Assembly: GCA_051962095.1 (NCBI GenBank)
Contig: JBQCCP010000022.1
Location: 1 to 48,216, forward strand
Length of the DNA: 48,216 bases
Direction of reading: 5' to 3'
DNA from: 66-474 sp051962095
GTDB lineage: Bacteria; Pseudomonadota; Gammaproteobacteria; Xanthomonadales; Rhodanobacteraceae
The notes below the pieces were generated by a model. The model had not been told where the DNA came from. It ran no database searches and saw only the letters and a list, made by a program, of their open reading frames with translations. Shown here one piece after another: positions 16,385 to 23,660 of this stretch. A program made the position numbers and the translations under genes. Numbering within the stretch: the first letter of the stretch is position 1; each line of letters starts with the position of its first letter.

Positions 16385-17083
16385 ATGCAACGCTGCCTCG
16401 TCACCGGCGCCAACCGCGGACTCGGATTGGCCTTCGTCACCGAACTGCTGGAGCGCGGCGCGCGCGTGCTGGCGTGTTGCCGCGATCCTTCGCAAGCCAG
16501 GGTGCTGGATGCGCTGGCGGCGGCGAACGACGGCCGCCTCGCGATCCACAAGCTCGACGTCGCCGATGCCGCCGCGATCGACGCCCTGCCGCAGGCCGCG
16601 GCGAAACACCTGCAGCGCATCGACCTGCTGGTCAACAACGCCGGCGTGCTGGTGTCGGGCGAACGCTTCGGCAACGTCAAGGCGGAATCACTGGCGGAGA
16701 GTTTCGCGGTAAACGCCACGGCGCCGCTGCTGATCACGCAGGCGCTGGCGCCGCTGCTGGCACTCGGCAACAAGCCGCGGGTGCTGTGCATCACCTCGCA
16801 ACTCGGCTCGATCGCGCAGGCCAACGGTTTCCGCACCATCAGCTACGCGATGAGCAAGGCCGCGCTCAACATGGCGGTGAAGCGCCTGGCCGCCGAACTC
16901 GCGCCGCGCGGGATCGTGGTGCTGACCGTGCATCCAGGCTGGGTCAAGACGTCGATGGGCGGCAAAAGTGCGACCCTCGCCCCGGCCGACTCCGCGCATG
17001 CGCTGCTGGGCCTGATCGAGCACGCGCATACCGGCGATGCCGGCAAATTCCTGGCCTACGACGGCGCGGAATTGCCCTGGTGA
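16385..17083 (+). CDS. Short-chain dehydrogenase/reductase
   Basis: A 232-residue classical SDR with a Rossmann fold: TGANRGLG at 7-14 for NAD(P), NNAG at 84-87, a catalytic Ser in ITSQLGS (about 138) and Y154-x3-K158 (YAMSK). The short C-terminus and PGWVKTSMGG segment place it near the CsgA/carbonyl-reductase-like SDRs; its substrate is unknown. There is no Shine-Dalgarno before ATG 16385; a TACACT hexamer at 16373-16378 ends 6 nt upstream, consistent with a leaderless mRNA. Confidence 0.92.
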   Translation: MQRCLVTGANRGLGLAFVTELLERGARVLACCRDPSQARVLDALAAANDGRLAIHKLDVADAAAIDALPQAAAKHLQRIDLLVNNAGVLVSGERFGNVKAESLAESFAVNATAPLLITQALAPLLALGNKPRVLCITSQLGSIAQANGFRTISYAMSKAALNMAVKRLAAELAPRGIVVLTVHPGWVKTSMGGKSATLAPADSAHALLGLIEHAHTGDAGKFLAYDGAELPW

Positions 17084-17264
17084 AGCTGTCTCAGCCGTCC
17101 CAGCCGCGGAAGCACTGATCGTCGAGCAATCAGGCATGGTCGTACATAACGTGATGCAGTTCACATTGCGGCAGCCGGAACGCCGGTTTCCGCGCCAAAT
17201 GGCACAGGCGATGCTTCGATCCCTTGACCGGGCGTCCGCGCCTGTGCCAGCAGGGGGAAACAGC

Positions 17265-17360
17265 ATGAAAAGCGAACTGATCATTCTGCGGGGCCTCTAT
17301 GCAATGACGGCTCTGGTGGTGGTGTTCGGCATCTGCGCATTGCTGATTCGCGCGCACTGA
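17265..17360 (+). CDS. Putative 31-residue single-pass membrane peptide
   Basis: A short gene encoding 31 residues: a charged start (MKSELIILRG), then LYAMTALVVVFGICALLI, long enough for one membrane helix, ending R-A-H. Support is the strong AGGGGG purine run 7 nt before ATG 17265, the sharp change from polar to hydrophobic codons, and the fit in a gap with no other gene. It lies 181 bp after the SDR and 96 bp before trmL on the same strand. No homology is recognised, so the function is unknown; it could equally be a chance frame. Confidence 0.5.
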   Translation: MKSELIILRGLYAMTALVVVFGICALLIRAH

Positions 17361-17456
17361 TTCCGCACCCGTTGCCGTGTGCGAGGCGGCGGTCCGGAAC
17401 CATCCGGCGCACAGCGCGCCGGATGGATATGGTCGTGCGCCGGTGATAATCCCCAG

Positions 17457-17921
17457 GTGCTGCACGTCATCCTCTACCAACCCGAAATCCCGCCCAACAC
17501 CGGCAACGTGATCCGGCTGTGTGCGAACACCGGCGCGTCGCTGCACCTGATCCGCCCGCTGGGCTTCGAACTCGACCACGCCAAGCTGCGCCGCGCGGGA
17601 CTCGACTACCACGAGTTCGTCGACGTGATGACGCACGACGATCTCGATGCGTGCCTCGCGTTGCTGCAGCGCCCGCGGCTGTTCGCCCTCACCAGCCACG
17701 CGACGCGTCGCTACACCGACGTTCGCTTTGCCGACGGCGACGCTTTCCTGTTCGGCCGCGAGACCAGCGGCTTGCCCGGCGAAGTGCTCGCCTCCATCCC
17801 CGAGCCGCAACGCCTGCGGCTGCCGATGCAGCCCGACAACCGCAGCCTCAATCTTTCCAACGCGGTCGCGATCGCCGTTTACGAGGCGTGGCGGCAGTTG
17901 GGCTTTCCCGGAGGGATCTAA
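17457..17921 (+). CDS. trmL: tRNA (cytidine(34)-2'-O)-methyltransferase TrmL
   Basis: TrmL is a SPOUT-class SAM enzyme that 2'-O-methylates the wobble base of leucine tRNAs. The 154-residue product begins (GTG)LHVILYQPEIPPNTGNV and carries LCANTG, the LFGRETSGLP loop and RSLNLSNAVAI, the knotted SAM site of this family; Escherichia coli TrmL is about the same length. GTG 17457 is chosen because it gives the conserved N-terminus. No clear Shine-Dalgarno is present; a GATAAT box at 17445-17450 ends 6 nt before it, suggesting a leaderless transcript. Its 3' end overlaps the convergent TMEM165-family gene by 4 bp. Confidence 0.95.
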   Translation: MLHVILYQPEIPPNTGNVIRLCANTGASLHLIRPLGFELDHAKLRRAGLDYHEFVDVMTHDDLDACLALLQRPRLFALTSHATRRYTDVRFADGDAFLFGRETSGLPGEVLASIPEPQRLRLPMQPDNRSLNLSNAVAIAVYEAWRQLGFPGGI

Positions 17922-18475
17922 CGCAGCAGAATCCACACACCGAGAGCCGCAAACAATGCCGCGGCGGCAAGTCGCGTTGCGCGCAGCGGCAGCCGCGCGG
18001 CGAAGCGTGCGCCGAGGAACACCACCGGCACGTTCGCGAGCATCATTCCCGCGGTGCTGCCCGCGATCACTTGCCACAGCGGGTGATAGTGTGCGCCCAG
18101 CACCACCGTCGCGATCTGCGTGCGATCACCCAACTCGGCGAGAAAAAACGCGATCACAGAGACCACGAATACGCCACGCCCTTGCCGTGGCGGCGCATCG
18201 ACGGGTTCTTCCTTCTCCGGCAACAGCGCCCATGCCGCAACGGCGAGAAACGACAGCCCGATCAGCCAGCGCTGCACTTCCGGCGTCATCCACTGCGCCA
18301 GCCACGCGCCGAGTTCGGCCGCGATCGCGTGACTGAGCAGCGAGGCGACCAGGATGCCGGCGCAGATCGGCCACGGTTTGCGGAACTTCGCCGCCAGCAC
18401 CAGCGACAGCAGTTGGGTCTTGTCGCCGATTTCCGCCAACGCGACCGCGCCCAACGAAACAAGGAAGGCTTCCAA
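17918..18475 (-). CDS. TMEM165/GDT1 (UPF0016) family cation transporter, probable manganese exporter
   Basis: A 185-residue polytopic inner-membrane protein with two internally repeated halves, each carrying the family signature E-x-G-D-(K/R)-T: EIGDKTQ at 15-21 and ELGDRTQ at 114-120, in the first helix of each half, joined by a hydrophilic loop (PEKEEPVDAPPRQGR). Family members move Mn2+ or Ca2+ in exchange for protons. The start is TTG at 18475, with GGAG 6 nt upstream; no ATG or GTG fits the conserved N-terminus. A yybP-ykoY riboswitch lies upstream in the same direction, strongly supporting a role in manganese export. Confidence 0.93.
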   Translation of the reverse strand: MEAFLVSLGAVALAEIGDKTQLLSLVLAAKFRKPWPICAGILVASLLSHAIAAELGAWLAQWMTPEVQRWLIGLSFLAVAAWALLPEKEEPVDAPPRQGRGVFVVSVIAFFLAELGDRTQIATVVLGAHYHPLWQVIAGSTAGMMLANVPVVFLGARFAARLPLRATRLAAAALFAALGVWILLR

Positions 18476-18481
18476 GGAGAT

Positions 18482-18528
18482 CTCCGGGGCCGGGTGACGC
18501 GCGACAATCCCGACGTGCGTTCCGGCCC
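18482..18528 (-). promoter_or_regulatory. Putative expression platform of the manganese riboswitch
   Basis: Reading the minus strand after the aptamer, GGGCCGG (18528-18522) can pair with CCGGCCC (18493-18487), which directly abuts the GGAG Shine-Dalgarno (18485-18482) of the TTG-started transporter gene. An alternative imperfect stem (GACGCGCGT against ACGCACGTC) lies between aptamer and this hairpin. There is no U-tract, so control of ribosome access is more likely than transcription termination. This is inferred from base pairing only. Confidence 0.45.
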
Positions 18529-18547
18529 GGACACGCGCGTCGCGACT

Positions 18548-18655
18548 GTCGGTCTCGCCGATCGCTGCGATCGCCTTGCGCCACGGCCTGCCGGCCGAGT
18601 GTGTTGACGCAGGCCCTTCGACGCCATGCCGAAGGCGGCTACTCCCCGACGGAGT
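18548..18655 (-). ncRNA. yybP-ykoY (Mn2+-sensing) riboswitch aptamer
   Basis: On the minus strand the leader holds the hallmark sequences of this riboswitch in order: GTCGGGGAGTAGCC (18650-18637), a short hairpin region (GCCTTCGGC), the second conserved loop GCGTCAACACACTCGG (18611-18596), a GCAGGCCGTGGCGC segment, and the closing GGCGAGACCGAC (18559-18548). GTCGG and CCGAC can pair as the basal helix, bringing the two halves together. The family binds Mn2+ and commonly controls mntP or UPF0016 transporters in Proteobacteria, which is exactly the gene that follows. Confidence 0.9.
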
Positions 18656-18799
18656 GTCGCCAGCTTAAAGGCTCACCCTTGGTCACGCAACGCAGATGCT
18701 TTAAGCGAAGTGGTGTCGCGGAAATGCATTCGTCACGGTGGCGGCTGTCATTGGAGATCACGGTCATGACAGCCAACGCGGTGATCGTGGGCGATCGCA

Positions 18800-18805
18800 T
18801 ACAAT
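18800..18805 (+). promoter_or_regulatory. -10-like TACAAT immediately upstream of ubiJ
   Basis: TACAAT matches the sigma-70 -10 consensus at 5 of 6 positions and ends 6 nt before the ubiJ ATG at 18812, so transcription could begin at or next to the start codon. No good -35 box is visible at 16-18 bp, which limits confidence. Confidence 0.45.
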
Positions 18806-18811
18806 CAACGG

Positions 18812-19459
18812 ATGCCCGATCGCGAACCCAACGCCTGGATTCCCCACCCGCTGCGCAAACTGGGCGGCCTTGCACTGACGCTCGCGCTGAACCGCCTGGT
18901 CGCGCTCGATCCCGACACGCGCGAAGCGATCGGCAAACTGGAAGGCCGCCGCATCGGCGTGCACCTGCGTGGGCCCGACATCGCGTTCTCGATCGCCGCG
19001 CGCAATGCGACGCTGCAGATCGAACCGCCACCCAACGCGCGCGACGACGGCAACACCAACGATTTCGAAGTCAACGCGACGCCGGGCGCGCTGCTCGCGA
19101 TGGCGCTGGACCGCGACAGCGAGGCGCGTCCCGCGGGCAAGGTGGAGATCGCGGGCGATGCCGAACTCGCGCGGCGTGTGCAGAAGCTGGCCCGCGAGTA
19201 CCGGCCGGATTTCGAAGCCGCGTTCGCGACCGTGTTCGGCGAAGTCGCCGGCACCGCGATCTCGCGTGCCCTGCACGACGCCGCGAAGTGGGCAGGCCAG
19301 AACGCGCAGCATTTCCGCGACGACAGTATCGACTGGCTACGTGACGAAGCCCGCCTGACGGTGCCGCACGCGGAAATGAATGCCTTCCTCGACGAGGTCG
19401 ACGCACTGCGCGAGCGCGCCGATCGCCTGGCCGTACGCGTGTCGCGCCTGGGGAACTAG
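18812..19459 (+). CDS. ubiJ: Ubiquinone biosynthesis accessory factor UbiJ (SCP2 domain)
   Basis: A 215-residue soluble protein with an N-terminal SCP2/sterol-carrier-like lipid-binding region and a C-terminal helical segment (AEMNAFLDEVDALRERADRLAVRVSRL) typical of UbiJ. UbiJ works with UbiK and the other Ubi proteins in the soluble complex that carries hydrophobic ubiquinone intermediates. The identification rests on fold pattern, length and its position directly before ubiB. There is no Shine-Dalgarno before ATG 18812; see the -10-like box upstream. Its TAG stop forms the first base of a 268-bp inverted-repeat element that separates it from ubiB. Confidence 0.85.
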   Translation: MPDREPNAWIPHPLRKLGGLALTLALNRLVALDPDTREAIGKLEGRRIGVHLRGPDIAFSIAARNATLQIEPPPNARDDGNTNDFEVNATPGALLAMALDRDSEARPAGKVEIAGDAELARRVQKLAREYRPDFEAAFATVFGEVAGTAISRALHDAAKWAGQNAQHFRDDSIDWLRDEARLTVPHAEMNAFLDEVDALRERADRLAVRVSRLGN

Positions 19460-19726
19460 GGCCTGTTCACGCCATGCCACGTGGCCGCGCCGGCGACCCT
19501 TTGCTCGCAGGGCAAGGAAGAGTGAGGAAGATGTATGTCGATACATAGACGAGCGATGACGCAGCCATGCGGGCAAAGGGCCCCGGCCCGGAGGGTTGCT
19601 CCGCAGCGGCCGCCATCCATCTGTGCGCACCTTGACCAGAGAACCACTCTGGCGCTGCGGTACGCGCCTCATCTGGCGACCGCTGCGGAAGCAACGCGGC
19701 TCGCGCGGCATAGCGTGAGCAGGCCC
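19459..19726. mobile_element. 268-bp non-coding element with 14-bp terminal inverted repeats (MITE-like)
   Basis: The element begins GGGCCTGTTCACGC (19459-19472) and ends GCGTGAGCAGGCCC (19713-19726); these are complementary at 13 of 14 positions, and the complementarity continues loosely inward (ATGCC against GGCAT). Inside are more palindromes: CCCTTTGC with GCAAAGGG (19498-19505 and 19573-19580 region), and ATGTAT-GTCG-ATACAT. It has no credible open frame. It fills the whole gap between the ubiJ stop and 5 bp before the ubiB ATG. The structure fits a small non-autonomous element or large REP-like sequence; no target-site duplication is obvious. Confidence 0.65.
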
Positions 19727-19731
19727 CAGCC

Positions 19732-21477
19732 ATGACACCCCTGCGCCTGTTGCCGCGCGTGCTGCACGTGGCCGCGGTGCTTGTGCGTTACCGCGTCGAC
19801 GACCTGATCGACGAACAACATGCGATGCGGCCGCTGCGCTGGGCACGTGCGTTGCTGCCGCGCCGCCGCAAGATCGCGCTGCTGCCGCGCGGCGTGCGCC
19901 TGCGGCTCGCGCTCACCGAACTCGGGCCGATCTGGGTGAAGGCCGGCCAGGTGCTGTCCACGCGCCGCGACCTGATTCCGGAAGACGTCGCCGACGAACT
20001 GGCGCATCTGCAGGACCAGGTGCCGCCGTTTCCGGGCACGGTGGCCCGCGCAATCATCGAGGAATCGCTGGGCAAGCCGATCGGCGAGTTGTACGTCAGC
20101 TTCGACGAAACCCCGCTGGCGTCGGCTTCGATCGCGCAGGTGCACGCCGCGCGCCTGCTGCCGGGCGCGATCGGCAAGGCCGTTCCCGGCGGCGTGCGTC
20201 ATTCCGCCCGGCCCGGATACGGGAACGCCGAGCCGCCGGCGACGGCCGTCCTGGAACGCGAAGTCGTGGTCAAGGTTTTGCGCCCGAACGTCGCGGCCAA
20301 CGTGCGCCGCAATCTGGAGCTGCTGGACGCGCTGGCCTGGCTGGTGCAGCGCTGGCATCCGCAGGCCGACAAGATCCGCCCGCGCGACATGTTCGACGAA
20401 GTCGCCAAGACCCTGCACAACGAGCTGAACTTGCAGAACGAGGGCGCCAACGCCAGCCTGCTGCGGCGCAATTTCGAGAATTCCGACGACCTGTACGTGC
20501 CGCAGATCTTCTGGTCGCACACCTGCGAAAAGGTGTTGACGATGGAGCGCGTGCACGGCATCCCGGCCGATGACATCGCCGCGCTGGACAAGGCCGGCAT
20601 CGACCGGCGCGTGCTCGCGGAGAAAGGCGTGCGCCTGTTCTACGAGCAGGTGTTCCGCGACAACTTCTTCCATGCCGATGCGCATCCGGGCAACATCTGG
20701 GTCGATCCCGCGCGCACCCGAGATCCGCGCTTCATCGCGCTGGACTTCGGGATCATGGGTTCGCTGCCGGACCAGGACCAATACTGGCTGGCGGAAAATT
20801 TCATCGCGATGTTCGAGCGCAACTACCGCCGCATCGCCGAACTGCATCTCGAGGCGGGCTGGATGCCGCGGCACATCCGCGTGGACGAGCTGGAAGCCGC
20901 GGTGCGCACAGTGTGCGAACCATACTTCACCCGCCCGCTTTCGGAAATCTCGCTGGCGGAGGTGGTGGCGAAACTCTTCAGCACCGCGCGTCGGTTCGAA
21001 CTGACGCTGCAGCCGCAACTGATCCTGCTGCAAAAGACGCTGCTGAACGTCGAGGGACTGGGGCGCCAGCTCGATCCGGACATCGACATCTGGTCGGTGG
21101 CGCAACCGGTGCTGAAGCGTATCCTGGCGGATCGCTACAGCGCGCGCCATGCGCTCCGCGAAATCCGCAAGCGCATTCCCGAATGGTTGAGGATCGCGCC
21201 GCTGATTCCCGAGAAGATCCACGACGCGCTGGAGGCACTGGCCGAGGGCAACGGCCCACTGCAATTCGGCGAGCGCGAGCTGGAGCACCTGCGCGTGCTG
21301 CAGCGCGAAATCCAGCGCCGGATCCTGGCCGCCGCATTCGGCGGCGCGCTGCTGGTAGGCGCGGGTCTGGTCTTCGCACTGGGCGACCGCTACGGCATCT
21401 GGCCCCCGATCGTGCTCGCGGCGATCGGCGTCGCGAGTTTCGCGGCGGCGTGGCCATGGAAAAGGACGAAGGAGTAG
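19732..21477 (+). CDS. ubiB: Ubiquinone biosynthesis regulatory kinase-like protein UbiB
   Basis: UbiB is an atypical protein-kinase-like ATPase anchored in the inner membrane and needed for ubiquinone synthesis. The 581-residue product has the diagnostic KxGQ motif (K70-A-G-Q73), the A-rich loop ASASIAQVHAARL (from about residue 130), the nucleotide-binding lysine in VVVKVLRP (K181), FHADAHPGNI and ALDFGIMG, and two C-terminal membrane helices. It is about 30 residues longer than usual because of an insert between the A-rich loop and K181 (see the separate entry). It follows ubiJ, with a 268-bp inverted-repeat element between them. Confidence 0.96.
   Translation: MTPLRLLPRVLHVAAVLVRYRVDDLIDEQHAMRPLRWARALLPRRRKIALLPRGVRLRLALTELGPIWVKAGQVLSTRRDLIPEDVADELAHLQDQVPPFPGTVARAIIEESLGKPIGELYVSFDETPLASASIAQVHAARLLPGAIGKAVPGGVRHSARPGYGNAEPPATAVLEREVVVKVLRPNVAANVRRNLELLDALAWLVQRWHPQADKIRPRDMFDEVAKTLHNELNLQNEGANASLLRRNFENSDDLYVPQIFWSHTCEKVLTMERVHGIPADDIAALDKAGIDRRVLAEKGVRLFYEQVFRDNFFHADAHPGNIWVDPARTRDPRFIALDFGIMGSLPDQDQYWLAENFIAMFERNYRRIAELHLEAGWMPRHIRVDELEAAVRTVCEPYFTRPLSEISLAEVVAKLFSTARRFELTLQPQLILLQKTLLNVEGLGRQLDPDIDIWSVAQPVLKRILADRYSARHALREIRKRIPEWLRIAPLIPEKIHDALEALAEGNGPLQFGERELEHLRVLQREIQRRILAAAFGGALLVGAGLVFALGDRYGIWPPIVLAAIGVASFAAAWPWKRTKE
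20181..20239 (+). repeat. Palindromic insert inside the ubiB reading frame
   Basis: In UbiB proteins only a few residues normally separate the A-rich loop from the catalytic-lysine strand. Here about 27-30 extra residues (roughly 149-176, rich in Pro, Gly, Arg) are encoded by DNA with strong inverted repeats: CGTTCCCG (20181-20188) with CGGGAACG (20220-20227), and CCGGCGGC (20186-20193) with GCCGCCGG (20232-20239). The frame is kept open. This looks like a short palindromic repeat that landed in a coding region and was tolerated in a surface loop. Confidence 0.55.
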
Positions 21478-21577
21478 TTCGCCGCGAAACCCGTAGATCT
21501 ACGCTACGGCTTTGAGCAAGGTTGGCACGGCATCCGCACTTTTGCCCAAGCGCGACTCGGGCAAAATCACAATACAC

Positions 21578-21690
21578 GGTTGGGCTGACGCCGGCTTCAT
21601 CGGTGGAAGCCCAGCGTCACCGGCGAGCCCTGCTCGCGTCCCTACATTACCGCGATCCGCGTTGGGCTTCGCTGCGCTCAGCACCAACCT
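21578..21690. repeat. GGTTGGGCT-type repeat, second locus
   Basis: A related copy of the 1735-1915 repeats: GGTTGGGCTGACGCCGGC, then TTCATCGGTGGAAGCCCA (21578-21613), and GTTGGGCTTCGCTGCGCTCA with GCACCAACCT (21661-21690). The final bases overlap the reverse-strand gpmA stop codon (CTA at 21689-21691). It lies between the convergent ubiB and gpmA genes. Confidence 0.75.
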
Positions 21691-22432
21691 ACTTCGCGCG
21701 ACCCTGATTCGCGACCGCGGCCTCCTTGGCGGCGATCGCGGCGGAGTCGCCGAGATAGAAACGCTTCACCGGCTTCAGCGCCTCGTCGAACTCGTACACC
21801 AGCGGCACGCCATTGGGAATGTTGAGGCCGGTGATGTCGGCGTCGGAAATGCCGTCGAGGTATTTCACCAGCGCGCGCATGGAATTGCCGTGCGCGGAAA
21901 CCAGTACCCGCTGGCCCGCCAGCATCGCGGGCGCCAGAACTTCGTGCCAATACGGCAGCACGCGCGCGACGGTGTCCTTGAGGCACTCGGTAAGCGGAAT
22001 CTGCGCGGGTTCGAGCTTGGCGTAACGCGGATCGTTGGCGCAGAAGTTTTTGGCGGGATCCAGCGGCGGCGGCGGCACGTCGTAGCTGCGGCGCCAGATA
22101 TGCACCTGTTCGTCACCGTGCTTGGCCGCGATCTCGGCCTTGTTCAATCCGGTCAACGCGCCGTAGTGGCGCTCGTTCAAACGCCAATCGGTGAGCACCG
22201 GCAGCCACGCAAGGTCCATCGCATCCATCACGCCCCACAGGGTGTGCACCGCACGCTTCAGGACCGAGGTGTGCGCGACGTCGAACATGTAGCCTTCGCG
22301 CTTCAGCAACCCGCCTGCCTCGCGCGCCTCGACCCAGCCCTGGTCCGACAGGTCGACATCGGCCCAGCCGGTGAAGCGGTTTTCCCGGTTCCACAGCGAC
22401 TGGCCGTGGCGGATCATCACGAGGGTGGGCAT
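21689..22432 (-). CDS. gpmA: 2,3-bisphosphoglycerate-dependent phosphoglycerate mutase
   Basis: GpmA interconverts 3- and 2-phosphoglycerate in glycolysis and gluconeogenesis through a phosphohistidine. The 247-residue product starts MPTLVMIRHGQS (catalytic His9), continues with NRFTGWADVDLS, TSVLKRA, WRLNERHYGALTG and the second histidine in SAHGNSMRAL. The ATG at 22432 gives the conserved N-terminus; the open frame runs 67 codons further but that part is not family-like. A TACAAT box (minus strand, 22466-22461) could be its -10. The last codons (A-K-stop) overlap the edge of an intergenic repeat. Confidence 0.97.
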   Translation of the reverse strand: MPTLVMIRHGQSLWNRENRFTGWADVDLSDQGWVEAREAGGLLKREGYMFDVAHTSVLKRAVHTLWGVMDAMDLAWLPVLTDWRLNERHYGALTGLNKAEIAAKHGDEQVHIWRRSYDVPPPPLDPAKNFCANDPRYAKLEPAQIPLTECLKDTVARVLPYWHEVLAPAMLAGQRVLVSAHGNSMRALVKYLDGISDADITGLNIPNGVPLVYEFDEALKPVKRFYLGDSAAIAAKEAAVANQGRAK

Positions 22433-22727
22433 GTCTGAGTGCCTGTCAGGAAGTCCCTGCATTGTAGCGATGGTTGCGTTTGCTCCGTCGGCAGCCGCCG
22501 CCATGCGAACACTCCTTCCGAGGCCGCTGTTGTGAAAGTCAGCCCATGGATGGGCGTTCTGGCGCCCACGGCTTTCGAGAGGTATTGCTGACGGATATAA
22601 CACCAGGGAGGCCGCGGTCAGGGGCGATTGCATGTCGAAAGTCGGGGTGACGTTGGACCTATTGTCATCACCACACTAGTCGGGCACGATCGGCCTTGGT
22701 CCACGCGCACCGCGCAGGAGGTTTTCG
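22433..22727. other. Divergent intergenic region between gpmA and the VNG lipoprotein
   Basis: This 295-bp gap has no coding signal. For the plus-strand lipoprotein a TATAAC box (22596-22601) lies 17 bp after TTTCGA (22573-22578), a weak sigma-70-like pair that would give a leader of about 120 nt. For gpmA there is TACAAT at 22466-22461 (minus). A TGGGCG/CGCCCA inverted repeat lies near 22553-22568. Confidence 0.4.
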
Positions 22728-23462
22728 ATGCGATCCGCACGTCTTTGCACCCTCGCCCTGGCCCTGCTGGCCCTGCCGCTCGCACTCGGTGCCTGCGTCA
22801 GCGGGGTCAACGGTTCCGTCGATGTCGCCGCGGGCTCCAGCACCCACGACGCCAGCACCGTGAACGGTTCCGTGAATGTCGGCGCCAACGCCAAGGCCGA
22901 CAAGGCTTCCACCGTGAACGGCTCGATCCACATCGCCGAGGGCGCGCAGGTGGGCGATGCCAGCACCGTGAACGGCGGCATCACGCTGGGCGAGCACGCC
23001 ACCGCCGGCAGCGTCGATACCGTGAACGGCCGCGTGACGCTGGACAAGAACGCGACGGTTTCCGGCGACGTCACCGCCGTCAACGGCGCGCTGAGCCTGG
23101 CGAGCGGGTCCGCCGTCAACGGCAAGCTCACCAACGTCAACAGCCACATCACCGTGGATGGTGCGCACGTCGGACAGGGCATCACCACCGTCAGCGGCGA
23201 CATCGACGTCACTGGCAACGCCGTGGTCGACGGCGGCATCACGGTGAAGAAGCCGAACGACAACGGCGTCCTCGGCATCCACTTCGGCACCGACAACATT
23301 CCGCGCATCACCATCGGTGCGGGCGCCACCGTGAATGGTCCGCTCACCTTCGAACGTCCGGTGAAGCTGTACATCAGCGACCAGGCGCACGTGGCCGGGC
23401 CGATCACCGGTGCCGAAGCCGTGAAGTTCTCGGGCAATGCGCCGCCGACGTCGGGTTCCTGA
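22728..23462 (+). CDS. VNG-repeat beta-solenoid lipoprotein, function unknown
   Basis: A 244-residue exported protein. A signal ends in a lipobox L-G-A-C (Cys23), so the mature protein is lipid-anchored. Residues about 26-170 are seven to eight tandem 18-20 residue repeats, each starting V-N-G-(S/G/R/A)-(V/I)-x-(V/I/L), usually preceded by S-T or D-T: alternating hydrophobic residues that would stack as a right-handed beta-helix, similar in spirit to bactofilin or DUF4097 domains. The last 70 residues (GIHFGTDNIPRITIGAGATVNGPL...) keep the pattern less regularly. AGGAGG lies 7 nt before ATG 22728, and a strong terminator follows, so it is a single-gene unit. No function is proposed. Confidence 0.85.
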   Translation: MRSARLCTLALALLALPLALGACVSGVNGSVDVAAGSSTHDASTVNGSVNVGANAKADKASTVNGSIHIAEGAQVGDASTVNGGITLGEHATAGSVDTVNGRVTLDKNATVSGDVTAVNGALSLASGSAVNGKLTNVNSHITVDGAHVGQGITTVSGDIDVTGNAVVDGGITVKKPNDNGVLGIHFGTDNIPRITIGAGATVNGPLTFERPVKLYISDQAHVAGPITGAEAVKFSGNAPPTSGS

Positions 23463-23480
23463 CGCCAGCTGACGCGAAAC

Positions 23481-23507
23481 AACCGGGACGCCACGCGTCC
23501 CGGTTTT
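23481..23507 (+). terminator. Rho-independent terminator of the VNG lipoprotein gene
   Basis: AACCGGGACGC (23481-23491), loop CAC, GCGTCCCGGTT (23495-23505) forms a perfect 11-bp stem, ending in TTTT (23504-23507), 18 bp after the lipoprotein stop. Confidence 0.85.
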
Positions 23508-23660
23508 CCCGTATTCCGCAAATTTCTCCTGGAGAAGCCCCGGGTTTGCTCGCCGTCGCGGCGAAAGCCGGTGCCCGGTGACTTTCGTTCAATGCGGTGA
23601 AGTGCGAAGTCGCTGGGCCATGGACGGCGCGAGTATTCCGGGATGGCGGGCGGCAGTCGA

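Noticed and set aside
21540..21566. Hairpin TTTTGCCC/GGGCAAAA after ubiB as a terminator
   Set aside because: The A-run follows the stem on the plus strand and no T-run lies outside it, so it is not a canonical terminator in either direction.
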